The notes: generated by a model from the letters alone, not told the origin. Counted from the first letter of the stretch, positions 1 through 8,777 are shown. The stretch: 41,793 nucleotides of DNA from Mesorhizobium sp. L2C084A000 (GCF_000502875.1 NZ_AYWX01000008.1:115540-157332), one strand, 5' to 3'. Translations and numbers: made by a program.

Positions 1-594
1 GGCTATGACGCGGTGTCGGGCAGGGGACCCAATTTCGCGGTGCGGCTGGCGTTCGAGCGGCTGCGCGCAATGCTGCCGGCGACGCCAGCCTCGCTCGCCA
101 ATTCGTCCGGCATCTTTCTCGGGCCATCCTTTCACTACGATCTCGCCCGCCCCGGTGCCGCCCTCTACGGCATCAATCCGACGCCGGCAAAGCCCAATCC
201 GATGCTGCCGGTGGTGCGGCTGCAGGCAAAGGTGGCACAGACGCGCAGCGTCGAAAAGGGCGCGGGCGTCGGCTATGGCCATACCTATCAAGCGCAAGGC
301 CCGCTCAGGCTGGCGACGATTTCGTTCGGCTACGCGGATGGCTGGCAGCGCCGCGCCGCGTCCGCCGCCTGGTTCGAGGGCGTGCGCCTGCCTTTCCTCG
401 GGCGAGTGTCGATGGACTCGATCATTCTCGACATTTCCGCCCTGCCGGCCGGCAGGCTGCGCGAGGGTGATCTCGTCGAACTGCTCGGTCCCTCGCAAAG
501 TGTCGACGACGCTGCCGGCCATGCCGGCACCATCGGCTACGAGATTCTGACCAGCCTCGGCTCGCGCTTCCATCGGCGCTATGTCGGCGGTTGA
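1..594 (+). CDS. alr: Alanine racemase, C-terminal part (5' end outside window)
   Basis: This is the last 197 residues of a PLP-dependent alanine racemase, which interconverts L- and D-alanine for peptidoglycan and D-alanine turnover. The reading frame is open from base 1, so the N-terminal half with the PLP lysine lies outside the window. Visible family landmarks are the phosphate-contacting ANSSGI segment (about bases 100-117), the GYGHTY motif with the second catalytic tyrosine (from base 271) and the SMDS segment (about 409-420). It ends in TGA at 592-594. D-amino acid dehydrogenase follows 1.4 kb downstream on the same strand, so this copy may serve alanine catabolism (DadX-like) rather than, or as well as, cell-wall synthesis. 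That assignment is inference; the enzyme identity is secure. Confidence 0.93.
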   Translation, partial: GYDAVSGRGPNFAVRLAFERLRAMLPATPASLANSSGIFLGPSFHYDLARPGAALYGINPTPAKPNPMLPVVRLQAKVAQTRSVEKGAGVGYGHTYQAQGPLRLATISFGYADGWQRRAASAAWFEGVRLPFLGRVSMDSIILDISALPAGRLREGDLVELLGPSQSVDDAAGHAGTIGYEILTSLGSRFHRRYVGG

Positions 595-867
595 GCGGTT
601 TGGCCACGCTTGACAAGCGGACGCCTGTCGGCAAGGCTCCTTGCATGAGCAACCCAGCTTATATCAGAACCTTGTTCAGGGTCTGCCCGATCGCGGGATC
701 GTAGCCCCGGCGCGGCCGCCTTTTGGCGTCCGTCCGAACCGGGGCATTTCTACCTGATCATCATTCCCGAGCCAGACAGCTTCGCGGCTGCCGGCTTTTC
801 ATCAAGCCACCGTTTGTGCGGCGGCAGGCGCGCGTCTGTTCGATGCGCCAACTCATCGAGGTTTGCC

Positions 868-1284
868 ATGCAACATGCAACAGGATTGCGTCCACCGAGC
901 CGGCCTCTGGTCAGCGATGCCGACCACCACAGGCTGACCGGCCTGGCGCGGGCGTCGCTCGACCGCGTGCCCGAGACGGCCGAAGAACTGCTTTCGGAAA
1001 TGGACCGCGCCATCGTCACGGCAGCGGCTTCCATGCCGGCCAACGTGGTGCGGATGGGTTCGACGGTGACAATCCGCAACGATGGCGGGGAGCGCATCAC
1101 ACTGGTCTATCCCGGCGATGCCGACATCAGTGAAAACAGGATCTCGGTGCTGACGCCGTTGGGGACGGCGCTCATCGGCGCCACCATCGGGCAGACAGTG
1201 CGCTGGAGCAGTCGTGGCGGCCGGGAACTGTCGGCGACCATCGAAGTGGTCGATGCGCCGGCCTGCGGGCGGGAAGGGTCCTGA
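868..1284 (+). CDS. Rnk-like regulator of nucleoside diphosphate kinase (GreA/GreB C-terminal fold), copy 1
   Basis: This 138-residue protein matches the Rnk layout: a short N-terminal helical region followed by a GreA/GreB C-terminal FKBP-like domain. The segment VRMGSTVTIRNDGGERITLVYP and the following SVLTPLGTALIGATIGQTV region line up with E. coli Rnk (VTMNSRVKFR, then SVMAPVGAALLGLRVGDSI). Rnk proteins bind RNA polymerase near the secondary channel and were named for an effect on NDP kinase. The ATG at 868 is chosen over an in-frame start at 814 because GAGG at 858-861 sits 6 bases upstream. The gene is followed after 2 bp by a second Rnk-like gene, so the two are probably co-transcribed. 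The family is recognised with good confidence; the target in this organism is unknown. Confidence 0.78.
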   Translation: MQHATGLRPPSRPLVSDADHHRLTGLARASLDRVPETAEELLSEMDRAIVTAAASMPANVVRMGSTVTIRNDGGERITLVYPGDADISENRISVLTPLGTALIGATIGQTVRWSSRGGRELSATIEVVDAPACGREGS

Positions 1285-1286
1285 TC

Positions 1287-1841
1287 ATGGAGACGGCGAT
1301 GACAGGCGCGAATTTCCGGCTGACGACAAAGGACTTCGCCGTCCTCGAGATCATGTTGGAGCGTCGGCGGGCTTTCGCGGATCCGATTGTTCCAATGCTT
1401 GAAGACAAGCTTTCCAAAGCCGAGGTCGTCGCGATCGATTCGGTCGGATCCGATATCGTGACGCTGAACAGCAGGCTGGTGTTTCGTGTCGATGCCGGCC
1501 CTGCCCAGACCCGGACCCTGGTGCAGAACGAGGTGCGCGGTCCGGTCGGCTCCAGCCTGTCGATCATGACAAGGCGGGGGCTTTGCATGCTCGGCATGGC
1601 AGAGGGTCAGACTGCATGGATCGAACAGGCCGACGGCAGGCGGGAGTCGGTCCTGATCGCGACCGTGCTCTACCAGCCGGAGGCCGCGCGGCGTGCCGTC
1701 AGGGAGAAATCCCAGGCCGAGGCGCGACGGCCGCATGGGCTCACCCTCGTCTACAGCGCCGCAGCCGATTGGCGGCCCCTTGGCGAAAGGGCCGGAATGC
1801 GGCAGACAGGGGATGACGACCCCGGTCCCACGGCGGCGTGA
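1287..1841 (+). CDS. Rnk-like regulator (GreA/GreB C-terminal fold), copy 2
   Basis: This 184-residue protein is a second, diverged member of the Rnk family. Its N-terminus (residues about 9-45, helical, with LERRRAFADPIVPMLEDKL) resembles the Rnk N-terminal helices better than copy 1 does, and the core has VTLNSRLVFRV, SIMTRRGLCMLG and a terminal YQPEAA like E. coli Rnk. A basic, proline- and aspartate-containing tail of about 45 residues beyond the domain has no recognised match. The start lies 2 bp after the stop of copy 1, downstream of a purine-rich GGAAGGG, which suggests translational coupling. A second in-frame ATG at 1299 is a possible start. The protein probably acts on RNA polymerase, but this is family inference only. 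Confidence 0.72.
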   Translation: METAMTGANFRLTTKDFAVLEIMLERRRAFADPIVPMLEDKLSKAEVVAIDSVGSDIVTLNSRLVFRVDAGPAQTRTLVQNEVRGPVGSSLSIMTRRGLCMLGMAEGQTAWIEQADGRRESVLIATVLYQPEAARRAVREKSQAEARRPHGLTLVYSAAADWRPLGERAGMRQTGDDDPGPTAA

Positions 1842-1964
1842 ACAGGCAACACTGCACGATCCCGAAAGTCAGCATCGATTTTCGCCGGGGATCGTGCGCA
1901 AATCGGAAATGCGGCCGCGTCCAGGCGTCCCCAAGGACGTGCTGCGCGCCGCAAGGAGTGAACG

Positions 1965-3221
1965 ATGAAGATCATGGTGCTGGGCGGCGGCGTCATCGGA
2001 GTGACCACGGCGTACTTCCTTGCCGAGGCCGGCCACGAGGTGACGGTTCTCGACCGCCAGAAAGGCCCGGCGCTGGAAACCAGCTTCGCCAATGCCGGCG
2101 AGATTTCGCCCGGCTACGCCTCGCCCTGGGCCGGACCCGGCATTCCGCTGAAGGCGATCAAATGGCTGCTGATGAAGCATGGCCCGCTGGTGGTGCGGCC
2201 GGCCTTCGACCCGCATATGTGGACATGGCTGATCAAGATGCTGCGCAACTGCACGGCCGAGCGCTATGCGATCAACAAGGCGCGCATGGTGCCGCTCGCC
2301 GAATACAGCCGCGACACGCTGAAGGCGCTGCGCGAAGCGACCGGCATCGCCTATGACGAGCGTACCCAGGGCACGCTGCAGCTGTTCCGTACGCAAAAGC
2401 AGCTCGACGGCACCGGCGGCGATGTCGAGGTGCTGAAGAAGTACGGCGTGCCTTACGAGATCCTCGACCAGGACGGCTGCATCGCGGCTGAGCCTGGCCT
2501 TGCCGGGGTGCGCGAAAAGTTCGTCGGCGGCCTCAGGCTGCCGCACGACGAGACCGGCGACTGCAAGATGTTCACCGACAGGCTGGCCGAGCTTTGCGTG
2601 GCGCGCGGCGTCAAGTTCGAATACGACGTGACGATCTGGCGGGTCATCCGCAGCCGTAACCGCATTGCCAATCTCAGCACCAGCAAGGGCTGGAAGGCCG
2701 CCGACGCCTATGTGATGGCGCTGGGCAGTTATTCGGCAGGTTTCATGCGCCGGGTGAAGCGGCCGATCCCGGTCTATCCGGTAAAGGGTTATTCGATCAC
2801 CGTGCCGATCAAGGACGCTGCCGCGGCGCCGGTGTCGACGGTGATGGACGAGACCTACAAGGTGGCGATCACCCGGCTCGGCGACCGCATCCGGGTTGGC
2901 GGTACGGCCGAGATTTCCGGCTTCGACCTCAGGCTGCACGAATCGCGGCGGCGCACGCTGGAACACTCGGTCGGCGATCTCTTTCCGGGCGCCGGCGCGA
3001 TGCGGGACGCGACGTTCTGGTGCGGGCTGCGGCCGATGACGCCGGACGGTCCGCCGCTGATCGGCCGCACCGAGCTCTCCAATCTCTATCTCAACACCGG
3101 CCACGGCACGCTCGGCTGGACCATGGCTTGCGGCTCGGGCAAGGTGCTGGCCGACATCATCTCCAGCCGGGTGCCCGACATCGACGTCCGCGACCTCGCG
3201 CAGGAGCGCTATCTGCGGTAG
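1965..3221 (+). CDS. dadA: D-amino acid dehydrogenase
   Basis: This 418-residue FAD flavoprotein of the DadA family oxidatively deaminates D-amino acids, mainly D-alanine to pyruvate and ammonia, passing electrons to the respiratory chain. The N-terminus carries the FAD-binding dinucleotide fold with GGGVIG at residues 7-12, followed by [18 protein letters not shown], a family hallmark around the flavin. The C-terminal [14 protein letters not shown] and [17 protein letters not shown] segments are also typical. The length is normal. The start is supported by AAGGAG at 1953-1958, 6 bases before the ATG. Together with the alanine racemase upstream it would convert L-alanine through D-alanine to pyruvate. 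Its stop is only 4 bp from the convergent phospholipase D-like gene. Confidence 0.92.
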   Translation: MKIMVLGGGVIGVTTAYFLAEAGHEVTVLDRQKGPALETSFANAGEISPGYASPWAGPGIPLKAIKWLLMKHGPLVVRPAFDPHMWTWLIKMLRNCTAERYAINKARMVPLAEYSRDTLKALREATGIAYDERTQGTLQLFRTQKQLDGTGGDVEVLKKYGVPYEILDQDGCIAAEPGLAGVREKFVGGLRLPHDETGDCKMFTDRLAELCVARGVKFEYDVTIWRVIRSRNRIANLSTSKGWKAADAYVMALGSYSAGFMRRVKRPIPVYPVKGYSITVPIKDAAAAPVSTVMDETYKVAITRLGDRIRVGGTAEISGFDLRLHESRRRTLEHSVGDLFPGAGAMRDATFWCGLRPMTPDGPPLIGRTELSNLYLNTGHGTLGWTMACGSGKVLADIISSRVPDIDVRDLAQERYLR

Positions 3222-3225
3222 AAGG

Positions 3226-5385
3226 TCAGAACGCCTGTCGGACCCAGTCCTCGTCGAACAGCAGCCGGTAGGCCCACGGTATCGTCACATTGGTGGCGAC
3301 CGGGTTCGAGTGGGCGACATAGTCGTCATAGATCGGCTTCATCCTGGTGTAGAAGGCCGGATCGAGCACCATCATGCCGTTCTCCGAGTCGTGAAAGAAG
3401 CTGCGGTTGTTGAGATTGACCGACGAGATGGCGACCAGCCTTTCGTCGATCATCATGATCTTGGAATGCAGCACCACGTCAGGCGACTTGAACTCGCGGA
3501 TGTTGATGCGGTCGCCATATTTCTCGACGAACAGCTTGTTGAGCGCGGTGAGAAACTTGCCGCCGATATCGCCCTTGAGATCGATGCGGCCGACAATGTC
3601 GATCCTGACGCCGCGGGCGAGCGCCCGGTCAACAGCCTGGGCAAGCTTGGGCGTTAGGTTGAGGTAGGGGTTGACGATCTGGATATGGTGCCGGGCGGCG
3701 TCGACCAGCTCGACGAAATAGTCCTCCAGCGCATGACCATCCTCGTAAGGCACCGAAATGAAGTGTCGTGCCGTGCCTGACGGGCGGGCGCCGTCGGACC
3801 GGACCGGAATGGAGAAGGGGCGCGCCAGATTGGTGTCGGCGTCGCGCAGCCACATTGTCGAAAGATGCGCAGCCAGCGTTTCGACCGTGGCCGGATCGGC
3901 GAACTCGATGTCGAAGTCGCTCCAGTTCGAATAGTAGTTCAGCGAAAACCCGTCGGTCTTGTCGTATTGCTCAAGGTCTGGATAGCGCGACAGATCGATC
4001 GGCTGGTGGAACAGGAAGCCGTCATGGATGTTGCGGCCACCGATGATGGCGCGTGAGCGCCCGGGATCGTCGGCAAGCGTTGCCAGCATCTTGACGTGAT
4101 GGACCTTGTGCAGTTGTGAGGTCTGCTCGTCGATCGGCGCGCCATGGTCCGCCCGCCAGCGATATTCTTGCAATTCGACATTGGGGAATTCGGCGGCCAG
4201 CCGGTGCAGCAGGGCGTCGTCCTTGTCGCGCTCCAGAACGTCGGTGACGATGATGCGGACCTTGGTGCCTAGTGCTGCATGATGGCGGATCAACCGCTCG
4301 ATGATGCGACCGGAGAAGTCGGCCTTGAACTCCAGCGACGACAGATAGATCAGCTTCAGCCTTGGCGCCCTGGAGAAATCGAGCGGCAGTTCCGGGTCGC
4401 CCTTGTCGATGGCGCTGTCGGACAGTGGTGCTCCCATCAGCGCCTCGACCTTGGCGTTGAAGCCGTCGCGCGATTTGCGCAGCAGGCGCGGCTTTCCGAT
4501 CGGCAAGGCACAGGTCTGCGAGAGCCAGCGGCTGGCATAGAAGGCGCGGCTGAGCGGATCGAGGCCGGTTGGGTCTGGCGTCGGGCAACGCTCGTAGCGG
4601 CTGTCGAAGGCGGCGAGAGCCGGATCGGCGGTCTCTTCGCGCTGGATGGTGAGCGGCGCGCCGGCCGGGGCAAGGCTGGAGCGGATCCTTGCCGTGCAGC
4701 GGTTCAGGCCGTCACTCGGGAACAGGCTGACCGTGTCGTCCTCGCCGGACAGGCGAAAGCGGAATGCGGTGCCCGTGGCGATTGTGCGTGAACCGCCGCC
4801 GGCACGGATCGCCAGCGAGCCGTCGCAGGTGCCCTCGATGTCGGCCGGTTGCTTTCCAGCCTGGCGCAGCACGATCTCGACGCTGCGCGCCTGCAGACCG
4901 GAGAAATCGAAGATCCTGGGCGTCGAAGGCTGCGCTGCCGCATCGATGTAGAGCGTCTGCCGCGACACCCGCCAGCGTCCGTCGAAATGGCCGTCGCCGC
5001 TGCTGCCGCCGGCTGGCGGCAGATGCGTTTCGGCAACCGGCCCGGCCAGTTGCTGCAGTGTCCGGTAAGTCGCCTGGAAATCGCCATTGCGGATCTCATA
5101 GCGGTCGTGACCGAAAGGGCCGGTGCCGTTGGCGCGGTCCATCGCGCCGAGCTGGTGGTGGGCGAGCAGCGCCAGGAACCGCTTTTCGTAGTCGCTTGTG
5201 CCGGCGTCGCCGAAAAACTGCGCGGCGGCGATCTGCGGCCCGGGTGTCCTGGCCGATAGCGAGGGTCGAGCGCAGGCCGTCTGGCCTTGCAGGAGATCGC
5301 AGGCACTGCGACCAGCGCCGCCGGCACAGCCGCCAAGGGCGGCCAGCCCGAATAGAACGAGGGCGACAGATGCGCGGCCCTTCAC
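3226..5385 (-). CDS. Phospholipase D-like (cardiolipin synthase-type) lipoprotein
   Basis: This 719-residue protein starts with a lipoprotein signal peptide (hydrophobic core, then LGGC with the lipidated cysteine at residue 20), so it is probably membrane-anchored on the periplasmic side. The first ~300 residues have no fold I recognise. The C-terminal half is a PLD superfamily region: a first motif HHVKML with GGRNIHDGF, spaced two residues longer than the classic HxKx4D, and a canonical second motif HSKIMMID at residues 640-647 followed by SSVNLNNRS. PLD enzymes exchange or hydrolyse phosphodiester bonds of phospholipids. The gene overlaps the upstream phospholipase A2-like gene by 4 bp (ATGA), so the two are translationally coupled. 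Whether it hydrolyses lipid or makes cardiolipin-type products cannot be told from sequence. Confidence 0.8.
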   Translation of the reverse strand: MKGRASVALVLFGLAALGGCAGGAGRSACDLLQGQTACARPSLSARTPGPQIAAAQFFGDAGTSDYEKRFLALLAHHQLGAMDRANGTGPFGHDRYEIRNGDFQATYRTLQQLAGPVAETHLPPAGGSSGDGHFDGRWRVSRQTLYIDAAAQPSTPRIFDFSGLQARSVEIVLRQAGKQPADIEGTCDGSLAIRAGGGSRTIATGTAFRFRLSGEDDTVSLFPSDGLNRCTARIRSSLAPAGAPLTIQREETADPALAAFDSRYERCPTPDPTGLDPLSRAFYASRWLSQTCALPIGKPRLLRKSRDGFNAKVEALMGAPLSDSAIDKGDPELPLDFSRAPRLKLIYLSSLEFKADFSGRIIERLIRHHAALGTKVRIIVTDVLERDKDDALLHRLAAEFPNVELQEYRWRADHGAPIDEQTSQLHKVHHVKMLATLADDPGRSRAIIGGRNIHDGFLFHQPIDLSRYPDLEQYDKTDGFSLNYYSNWSDFDIEFADPATVETLAAHLSTMWLRDADTNLARPFSIPVRSDGARPSGTARHFISVPYEDGHALEDYFVELVDAARHHIQIVNPYLNLTPKLAQAVDRALARGVRIDIVGRIDLKGDIGGKFLTALNKLFVEKYGDRINIREFKSPDVVLHSKIMMIDERLVAISSVNLNNRSFFHDSENGMMVLDPAFYTRMKPIYDDYVAHSNPVATNVTIPWAYRLLFDEDWVRQAF

Positions 5386-5825
5386 CCGGCCGCTCCGGCA
5401 TTCAGGACGCTCAGTTGCGCCGGGTCACGCGGCGGCATGAAGCCCTGCGGGAAGACCTTGCAGACGGGGATGGCGAAGGTGGCGATCAGTAATTCGGCCT
5501 CGCCGCGCATTTTGCGCGGCGCTGTCTTGTCGTCGCGTATCGCTTTCGCGGAGGTGACGAGGGCGCCATCGCAGTCACAATGGTTGTGGCGGGCGATGTA
5601 ACAGGCGTCATGCGTCCGGCAGGCCGTGTCGAGGCGGTTGACCGGCCGGAACGACAGATCGCCGGTGCGGGTGCCGGGGCCGCAATAATTGCCGAAGACG
5701 AAAGGCGAAGGCCGCGCCATGGCGTTGCGGATCGGTTTGGGCAGTTCGGCCTCCGGGACCTTCGTCCACGGATTGGCGCAAGCGGAAACGAAAAGCAGCG
5801 GCAGGATGGCAAGAACGGCTCGCAT
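5382..5825 (-). CDS. Phospholipase A2-like small lipoprotein
   Basis: This 147-residue protein has a lipoprotein signal with VSAC (lipidated cysteine at residue 16). The mature part carries the hallmarks of secreted phospholipase A2: a calcium-loop-like YCGPG at residues 47-51 and the active-site CRTHDACY at 69-76, with His72-Asp73 and flanking cysteines. Further cysteines at 83, 85 and 122 could form disulfides. Such enzymes release a fatty acid from the sn-2 position of phospholipids using calcium. The ATG at 5825 is chosen because it starts directly at the signal peptide; a longer frame from 5906 adds only a basic leader. It overlaps the phospholipase D-like gene by 4 bp. A weak hairpin (TGCCACA/TGTGGCA, 5881-5905) lies upstream. 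The fold assignment rests on motif reading only. Confidence 0.68.
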   Translation of the reverse strand: MRAVLAILPLLFVSACANPWTKVPEAELPKPIRNAMARPSPFVFGNYCGPGTRTGDLSFRPVNRLDTACRTHDACYIARHNHCDCDGALVTSAKAIRDDKTAPRKMRGEAELLIATFAIPVCKVFPQGFMPPRDPAQLSVLNAGAAG

Positions 5826-5921
5826 GTCTATCCGCGCCAGCTTTCTGAAAGATGTCCCTACGCGGCGACCGCGCGCCTGATGCCACACTCGCCGGTTTTG
5901 TGGCAAGGAAAAGGCGCACGG

Positions 5922-6024
5922 CTAAAGCGCAGCGCGTTTGAAAGGATTCATGCGATGCGCTTTAGCGTCTTTGTTTATGCATGTCGTTCTCCCAAAACCG
6001 AGATCACTTTTGGGCGACATGCAT
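5922..6024. repeat. Rhizobial-type intergenic palindromic repeat, two hairpins
   Basis: Two adjacent inverted repeats are visible. The first pairs CTAAAGCGC (5922-5930) with GCGCTTTAG (5957-5965). The second pairs ATGCATGTCG (5977-5986) with CGACATGCAT (6015-6024) and contains a nested CCCAAAA/TTTTGGG pair. The unit has the look of a dispersed element I know from Mesorhizobium-type genomes. Its right end coincides with the first base of the LysR stop codon on the minus strand, so it may also act as a 3' end structure for that gene. Confidence 0.7.
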
Positions 6025-6905
6025 CAGACAAACAGGTTTCGCTCCCGCTCCACTGCCTTGGTGATGAAGCTGGCAACGATCTGGACGCGGCGCAGCGGCC
6101 TGACCGATTCGTGATAGACCAGCCAGTAGGCACGGCGGATGGGCGCGACAGCATCGACGGACACAAGTTCCGGCATCGAGCGGGCGACGAATGTGTGCAG
6201 GATGCCGATGCCGGCGCCCGAGCGCACCGCTTCGGCCTGGCCGAGCGCCGAGGAGATGGCGAAGCTGGTGCGCCAGTCGGCGCTGAATTCGGCCGCGTAG
6301 TCGAGCGAGGGACTGACGATGAGGTCCGGCACATAGCCGATCAATGTGTGCTGGCCAAGCTCGGCGGCGGTTTGGGGCAAACCATGCACGTCAGCATAGG
6401 CGCGGGAGGCAAACAGGCCGAGCGAGTAGTCGACCAGCTTTCCCGCCACCAGCCGACCCTCCGTCGGCCGCTCGACGGTGATGGCGATGTCGGCCTCGCG
6501 CCGCGACAGAGAGAAGGAGCGCGGCACCGGCACCAACTGGATCGTCAGCTCGCGGTGCAGGGCGGTCAGCGCGCCAAGGCGCTTGGCCAGGAAGGCGACA
6601 CCAAACCCGTCCGGCGCGCCGATGCGCACCGTGCCGGAGACATCGTCGCCTTCGCCGGCAACGGTCGAACGTGCGGCGATCATGTCGCCTTCCATGCGCT
6701 CGGCAATGTCGAGAAAGCGCTCGCCGGCAGGCGTCAGCTCGCTGCCGGTGGTCAACCGGCGAAACAGCTTTGTCCGCAGCGCATCCTCGAGTGCGGCGAT
6801 GCGGCGCGAGACAGTGGCGTGGTTGAGCTCCAGCCGTTTGGCCGCGCCAAGGATCTGGCCGGCGCGCGCCACGGCGAGGAAGATGCGGACGTCATCCCAG
6901 TTCAT
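6024..6905 (-). CDS. LysR-family transcriptional regulator
   Basis: This 293-residue protein has a LysR winged helix-turn-helix at residues 1-60, including AAKRLELNHATVSRRIAALE and LFRRLTTGSELTPAGERFL, followed by a type 2 periplasmic-binding-protein-like effector domain from about residue 90. The segment AEAVRSGAGIGILHTFVARS near residue 220 is typical of the effector domain. It is transcribed divergently from methylmalonate-semialdehyde dehydrogenase, across a 375-bp gap holding a long inverted repeat, so it is a candidate regulator of that gene, although the repeat suggests the two may not share a simple promoter. No strong ribosome binding site is visible before the ATG. Its effector is unknown. 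Confidence 0.9.
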   Translation of the reverse strand: MNWDDVRIFLAVARAGQILGAAKRLELNHATVSRRIAALEDALRTKLFRRLTTGSELTPAGERFLDIAERMEGDMIAARSTVAGEGDDVSGTVRIGAPDGFGVAFLAKRLGALTALHRELTIQLVPVPRSFSLSRREADIAITVERPTEGRLVAGKLVDYSLGLFASRAYADVHGLPQTAAELGQHTLIGYVPDLIVSPSLDYAAEFSADWRTSFAISSALGQAEAVRSGAGIGILHTFVARSMPELVSVDAVAPIRRAYWLVYHESVRPLRRVQIVASFITKAVERERNLFV

Positions 6906-6945
6906 GGGGATGGTCCGATCTAACGACGAGCGTCGCGTTCCCGCC

Positions 6946-7103
6946 CACCCCCCTCTGTCCTGCCGGACATCTCCCCCGCAAGGGGGGAGATTGGCAGCTC
7001 CGCTGACAGAGCCTCTTTTGCGGAGCTGAAGATTTGCGAAAGCGACCGCTGCATCCGATCTCCCCCCTTGCGGGGGAGATGTCCGGCAGGACAGAGGGGG
7101 GTG
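6946..7103. repeat. Perfect 46-bp inverted repeat with 66-bp spacer
   Basis: The arms at 6946-6991 and 7058-7103 are exact reverse complements over 46 bp, starting CACCCCCCTCTGTCCTGCCG on the left arm. Each arm contains its own short hairpin (CTCCCCCGC/GCGGGGGAG-like, seen as CTCCCCCGCAAGGGGGGAG). The spacer also holds an inner pair AGCTCCGC/GCGGAGCT. This arm sequence resembles a dispersed repeat common in Mesorhizobium and relatives. It occupies most of the lysR-mmsA divergent region. Confidence 0.9.
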
Positions 7104-7280
7104 TGACGAAGCTCAACCTTGAGAAATCCTGTAAAGACGGGCGCACCCTATCATTTGCGGCAATTGATGCACAGGTGCCTCTCGCTATCTACTTTTCGCA
7201 CAACGGTTGCGTTCTCACTCGCGTTGCCATCCGCCGGCCAAAGGCGGACAATGCAGCATCACAAACAAGGGAGAGAAATC

Positions 7281-8777
7281 ATGATCGACTATGGTCATTT
7301 CATCGGCGGCAAGCATGTCGCCGGGACCAGCGGCCGCAAGCAGGATGTCATGCAGCCGATGGACGGCTCCGTGCGCGGCACGGTGGCGCTGGCCTCGCAG
7401 GCGGAACTGCGCGCGGCGGTCGAGAATGCCAAGGCAGCGCAGCCGAAATGGGCCGCGACCAACCCGCAGCGCCGCGTGCGCGTGCTGATGAAGTTTCTCG
7501 AACTGGTCGCCCGCGACTATGACGAACTGGCCGACATCCTGGCGCGTGAGCATGGCAAGACGATCGCCGACGCCAAGGGCGACATCCAGCGCGGCCTCGA
7601 AGTGGTCGAAGTCTGCATCGGCGCGCCGCATATGATGAAGGGCGAATTCACCGACGGCGCCGGCCCCGGCATCGACGTCTATTCGATGCGCCAGCCGCTC
7701 GGCGTCGTCGCCGGCATCACGCCGTTCAACTTCCCGGCAATGATCCCGCTGTGGAAGATCGCGCCGGCCATCGCCTGCGGCAACGCCTTCATCCTGAAGC
7801 CTTCGGAGCGCGATCCCGGCGTGCCGATGCGCATTGCCGAACTGTTCCTCGAAGCCGGCCTGCCGGCAGGCATCCTCAACGTCGTCAACGGCGACAAGGA
7901 CGTGGTCGACGCCATCCTCGACGATCCCGACATCAAGGCCATCGGCTTTGTCGGCTCGACGCCGATCGCCCATTACATCTATTCGCGCGGCACGGCCGCC
8001 GGCAAGCGCGTGCAGTGCTTCGGCGGCGCCAAGAACCACATGATCATCATGCCCGATGCCGACATGGACCAGACCGTCGATGCGTTGATCGGCGCCGGCT
8101 ACGGCTCGGCCGGCGAGCGGTGCATGGCGATCTCGGTCGCCGTCCCGGTCGGCAACGATACCGCCAACCGGCTGATGGAAAAACTGATCCCGCGCGTTGA
8201 AAGCCTGAAGGTCGGTCCTTCGACGGACTCTTCCGCCGATTTCGGCCCGCTGGTGACGGCGCAGGCATTGGAACGCGTTAAGGGCTATGTTGACACCGGC
8301 GTCAAGGAAGGCGCCAAGCTGGTCGTCGACGGCCGCGGCTTCTCGATGCAGGGTTATGAAGACGGCTACTATATGGGTGGCTGCCTGTTCGACAACGTGA
8401 CCGCCGATATGCGCATCTACAAGGAAGAGATCTTTGGGCCGGTGCTCTCTGTTGTGCGCGCGCCGACCTATGAGAGCGCGATCAAGCTCGCCAACGATCA
8501 CGAGATGGGCAATGGCGTCGCCATCTTCACCCGTGACGGCGATGCCGCGCGCGACTTTGCAAGCCGTGTCCAGGTCGGCATGGTCGGCATCAACGTGCCG
8601 ATCCCGGTGCCGATCGCCTACTACACCTTCGGCGGCTGGAAGGCATCTTCCTTCGGCGACCTCAACCAGCATGGCCCGGACGCGTTCCGCTTCTACACCA
8701 AGACCAAGACCGTGACCTCGCGCTGGCCGTCCGGCATCAAGGACGGTGCCGAATTCGTCATCCCGACGATGAACTGA
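7281..8777 (+). CDS. mmsA: Methylmalonate-semialdehyde dehydrogenase (CoA-acylating)
   Basis: This 498-residue aldehyde dehydrogenase of the MmsA/IolA type converts methylmalonate or malonate semialdehyde with NAD and CoA to propionyl-CoA or acetyl-CoA, in valine or inositol breakdown. Family features include GVVAGITPFNFPAMIPLWK near residue 140, KPSERDPG, the NAD-fold GFVGST, and the catalytic cysteine at residue 281 in GERCMAIS. The C-terminus GGWKASSFGDLNQHG is typical of MmsA. The ATG at 7281 gives the normal family length and follows AAGGGAGAGA about 5 bases upstream; an in-frame start at 7119 would extend into repeat-derived sequence and is rejected. It is divergent from a LysR regulator. 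Its last 45 bp are duplicated downstream. Confidence 0.93.
   Translation: MIDYGHFIGGKHVAGTSGRKQDVMQPMDGSVRGTVALASQAELRAAVENAKAAQPKWAATNPQRRVRVLMKFLELVARDYDELADILAREHGKTIADAKGDIQRGLEVVEVCIGAPHMMKGEFTDGAGPGIDVYSMRQPLGVVAGITPFNFPAMIPLWKIAPAIACGNAFILKPSERDPGVPMRIAELFLEAGLPAGILNVVNGDKDVVDAILDDPDIKAIGFVGSTPIAHYIYSRGTAAGKRVQCFGGAKNHMIIMPDADMDQTVDALIGAGYGSAGERCMAISVAVPVGNDTANRLMEKLIPRVESLKVGPSTDSSADFGPLVTAQALERVKGYVDTGVKEGAKLVVDGRGFSMQGYEDGYYMGGCLFDNVTADMRIYKEEIFGPVLSVVRAPTYESAIKLANDHEMGNGVAIFTRDGDAARDFASRVQVGMVGINVPIPVPIAYYTFGGWKASSFGDLNQHGPDAFRFYTKTKTVTSRWPSGIKDGAEFVIPTMN

Noticed and set aside
645..704. A 19-codon ATG frame in the gap after alanine racemase
   Set aside because: It has no good ribosome binding site or recognisable sequence; gap 595-867 otherwise shows nothing I can support.
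1869..3104. Long open frame opposite dadA, and similar long frames opposite mmsA, hypD-like, hypRE and the VWA gene
   Set aside because: These are antisense shadows caused by high GC at third codon positions; they have no recognisable domains, and the opposite strand encodes clear enzymes.
5826..5906. Longer N-terminus for the phospholipase A2-like protein
   Set aside because: It would bury the lipoprotein signal peptide behind a basic leader.
7119..7280. Longer N-terminus for methylmalonate-semialdehyde dehydrogenase
   Set aside because: It exceeds the family length, comes from the repeat flank and has no ribosome binding site, while 7281 has both.
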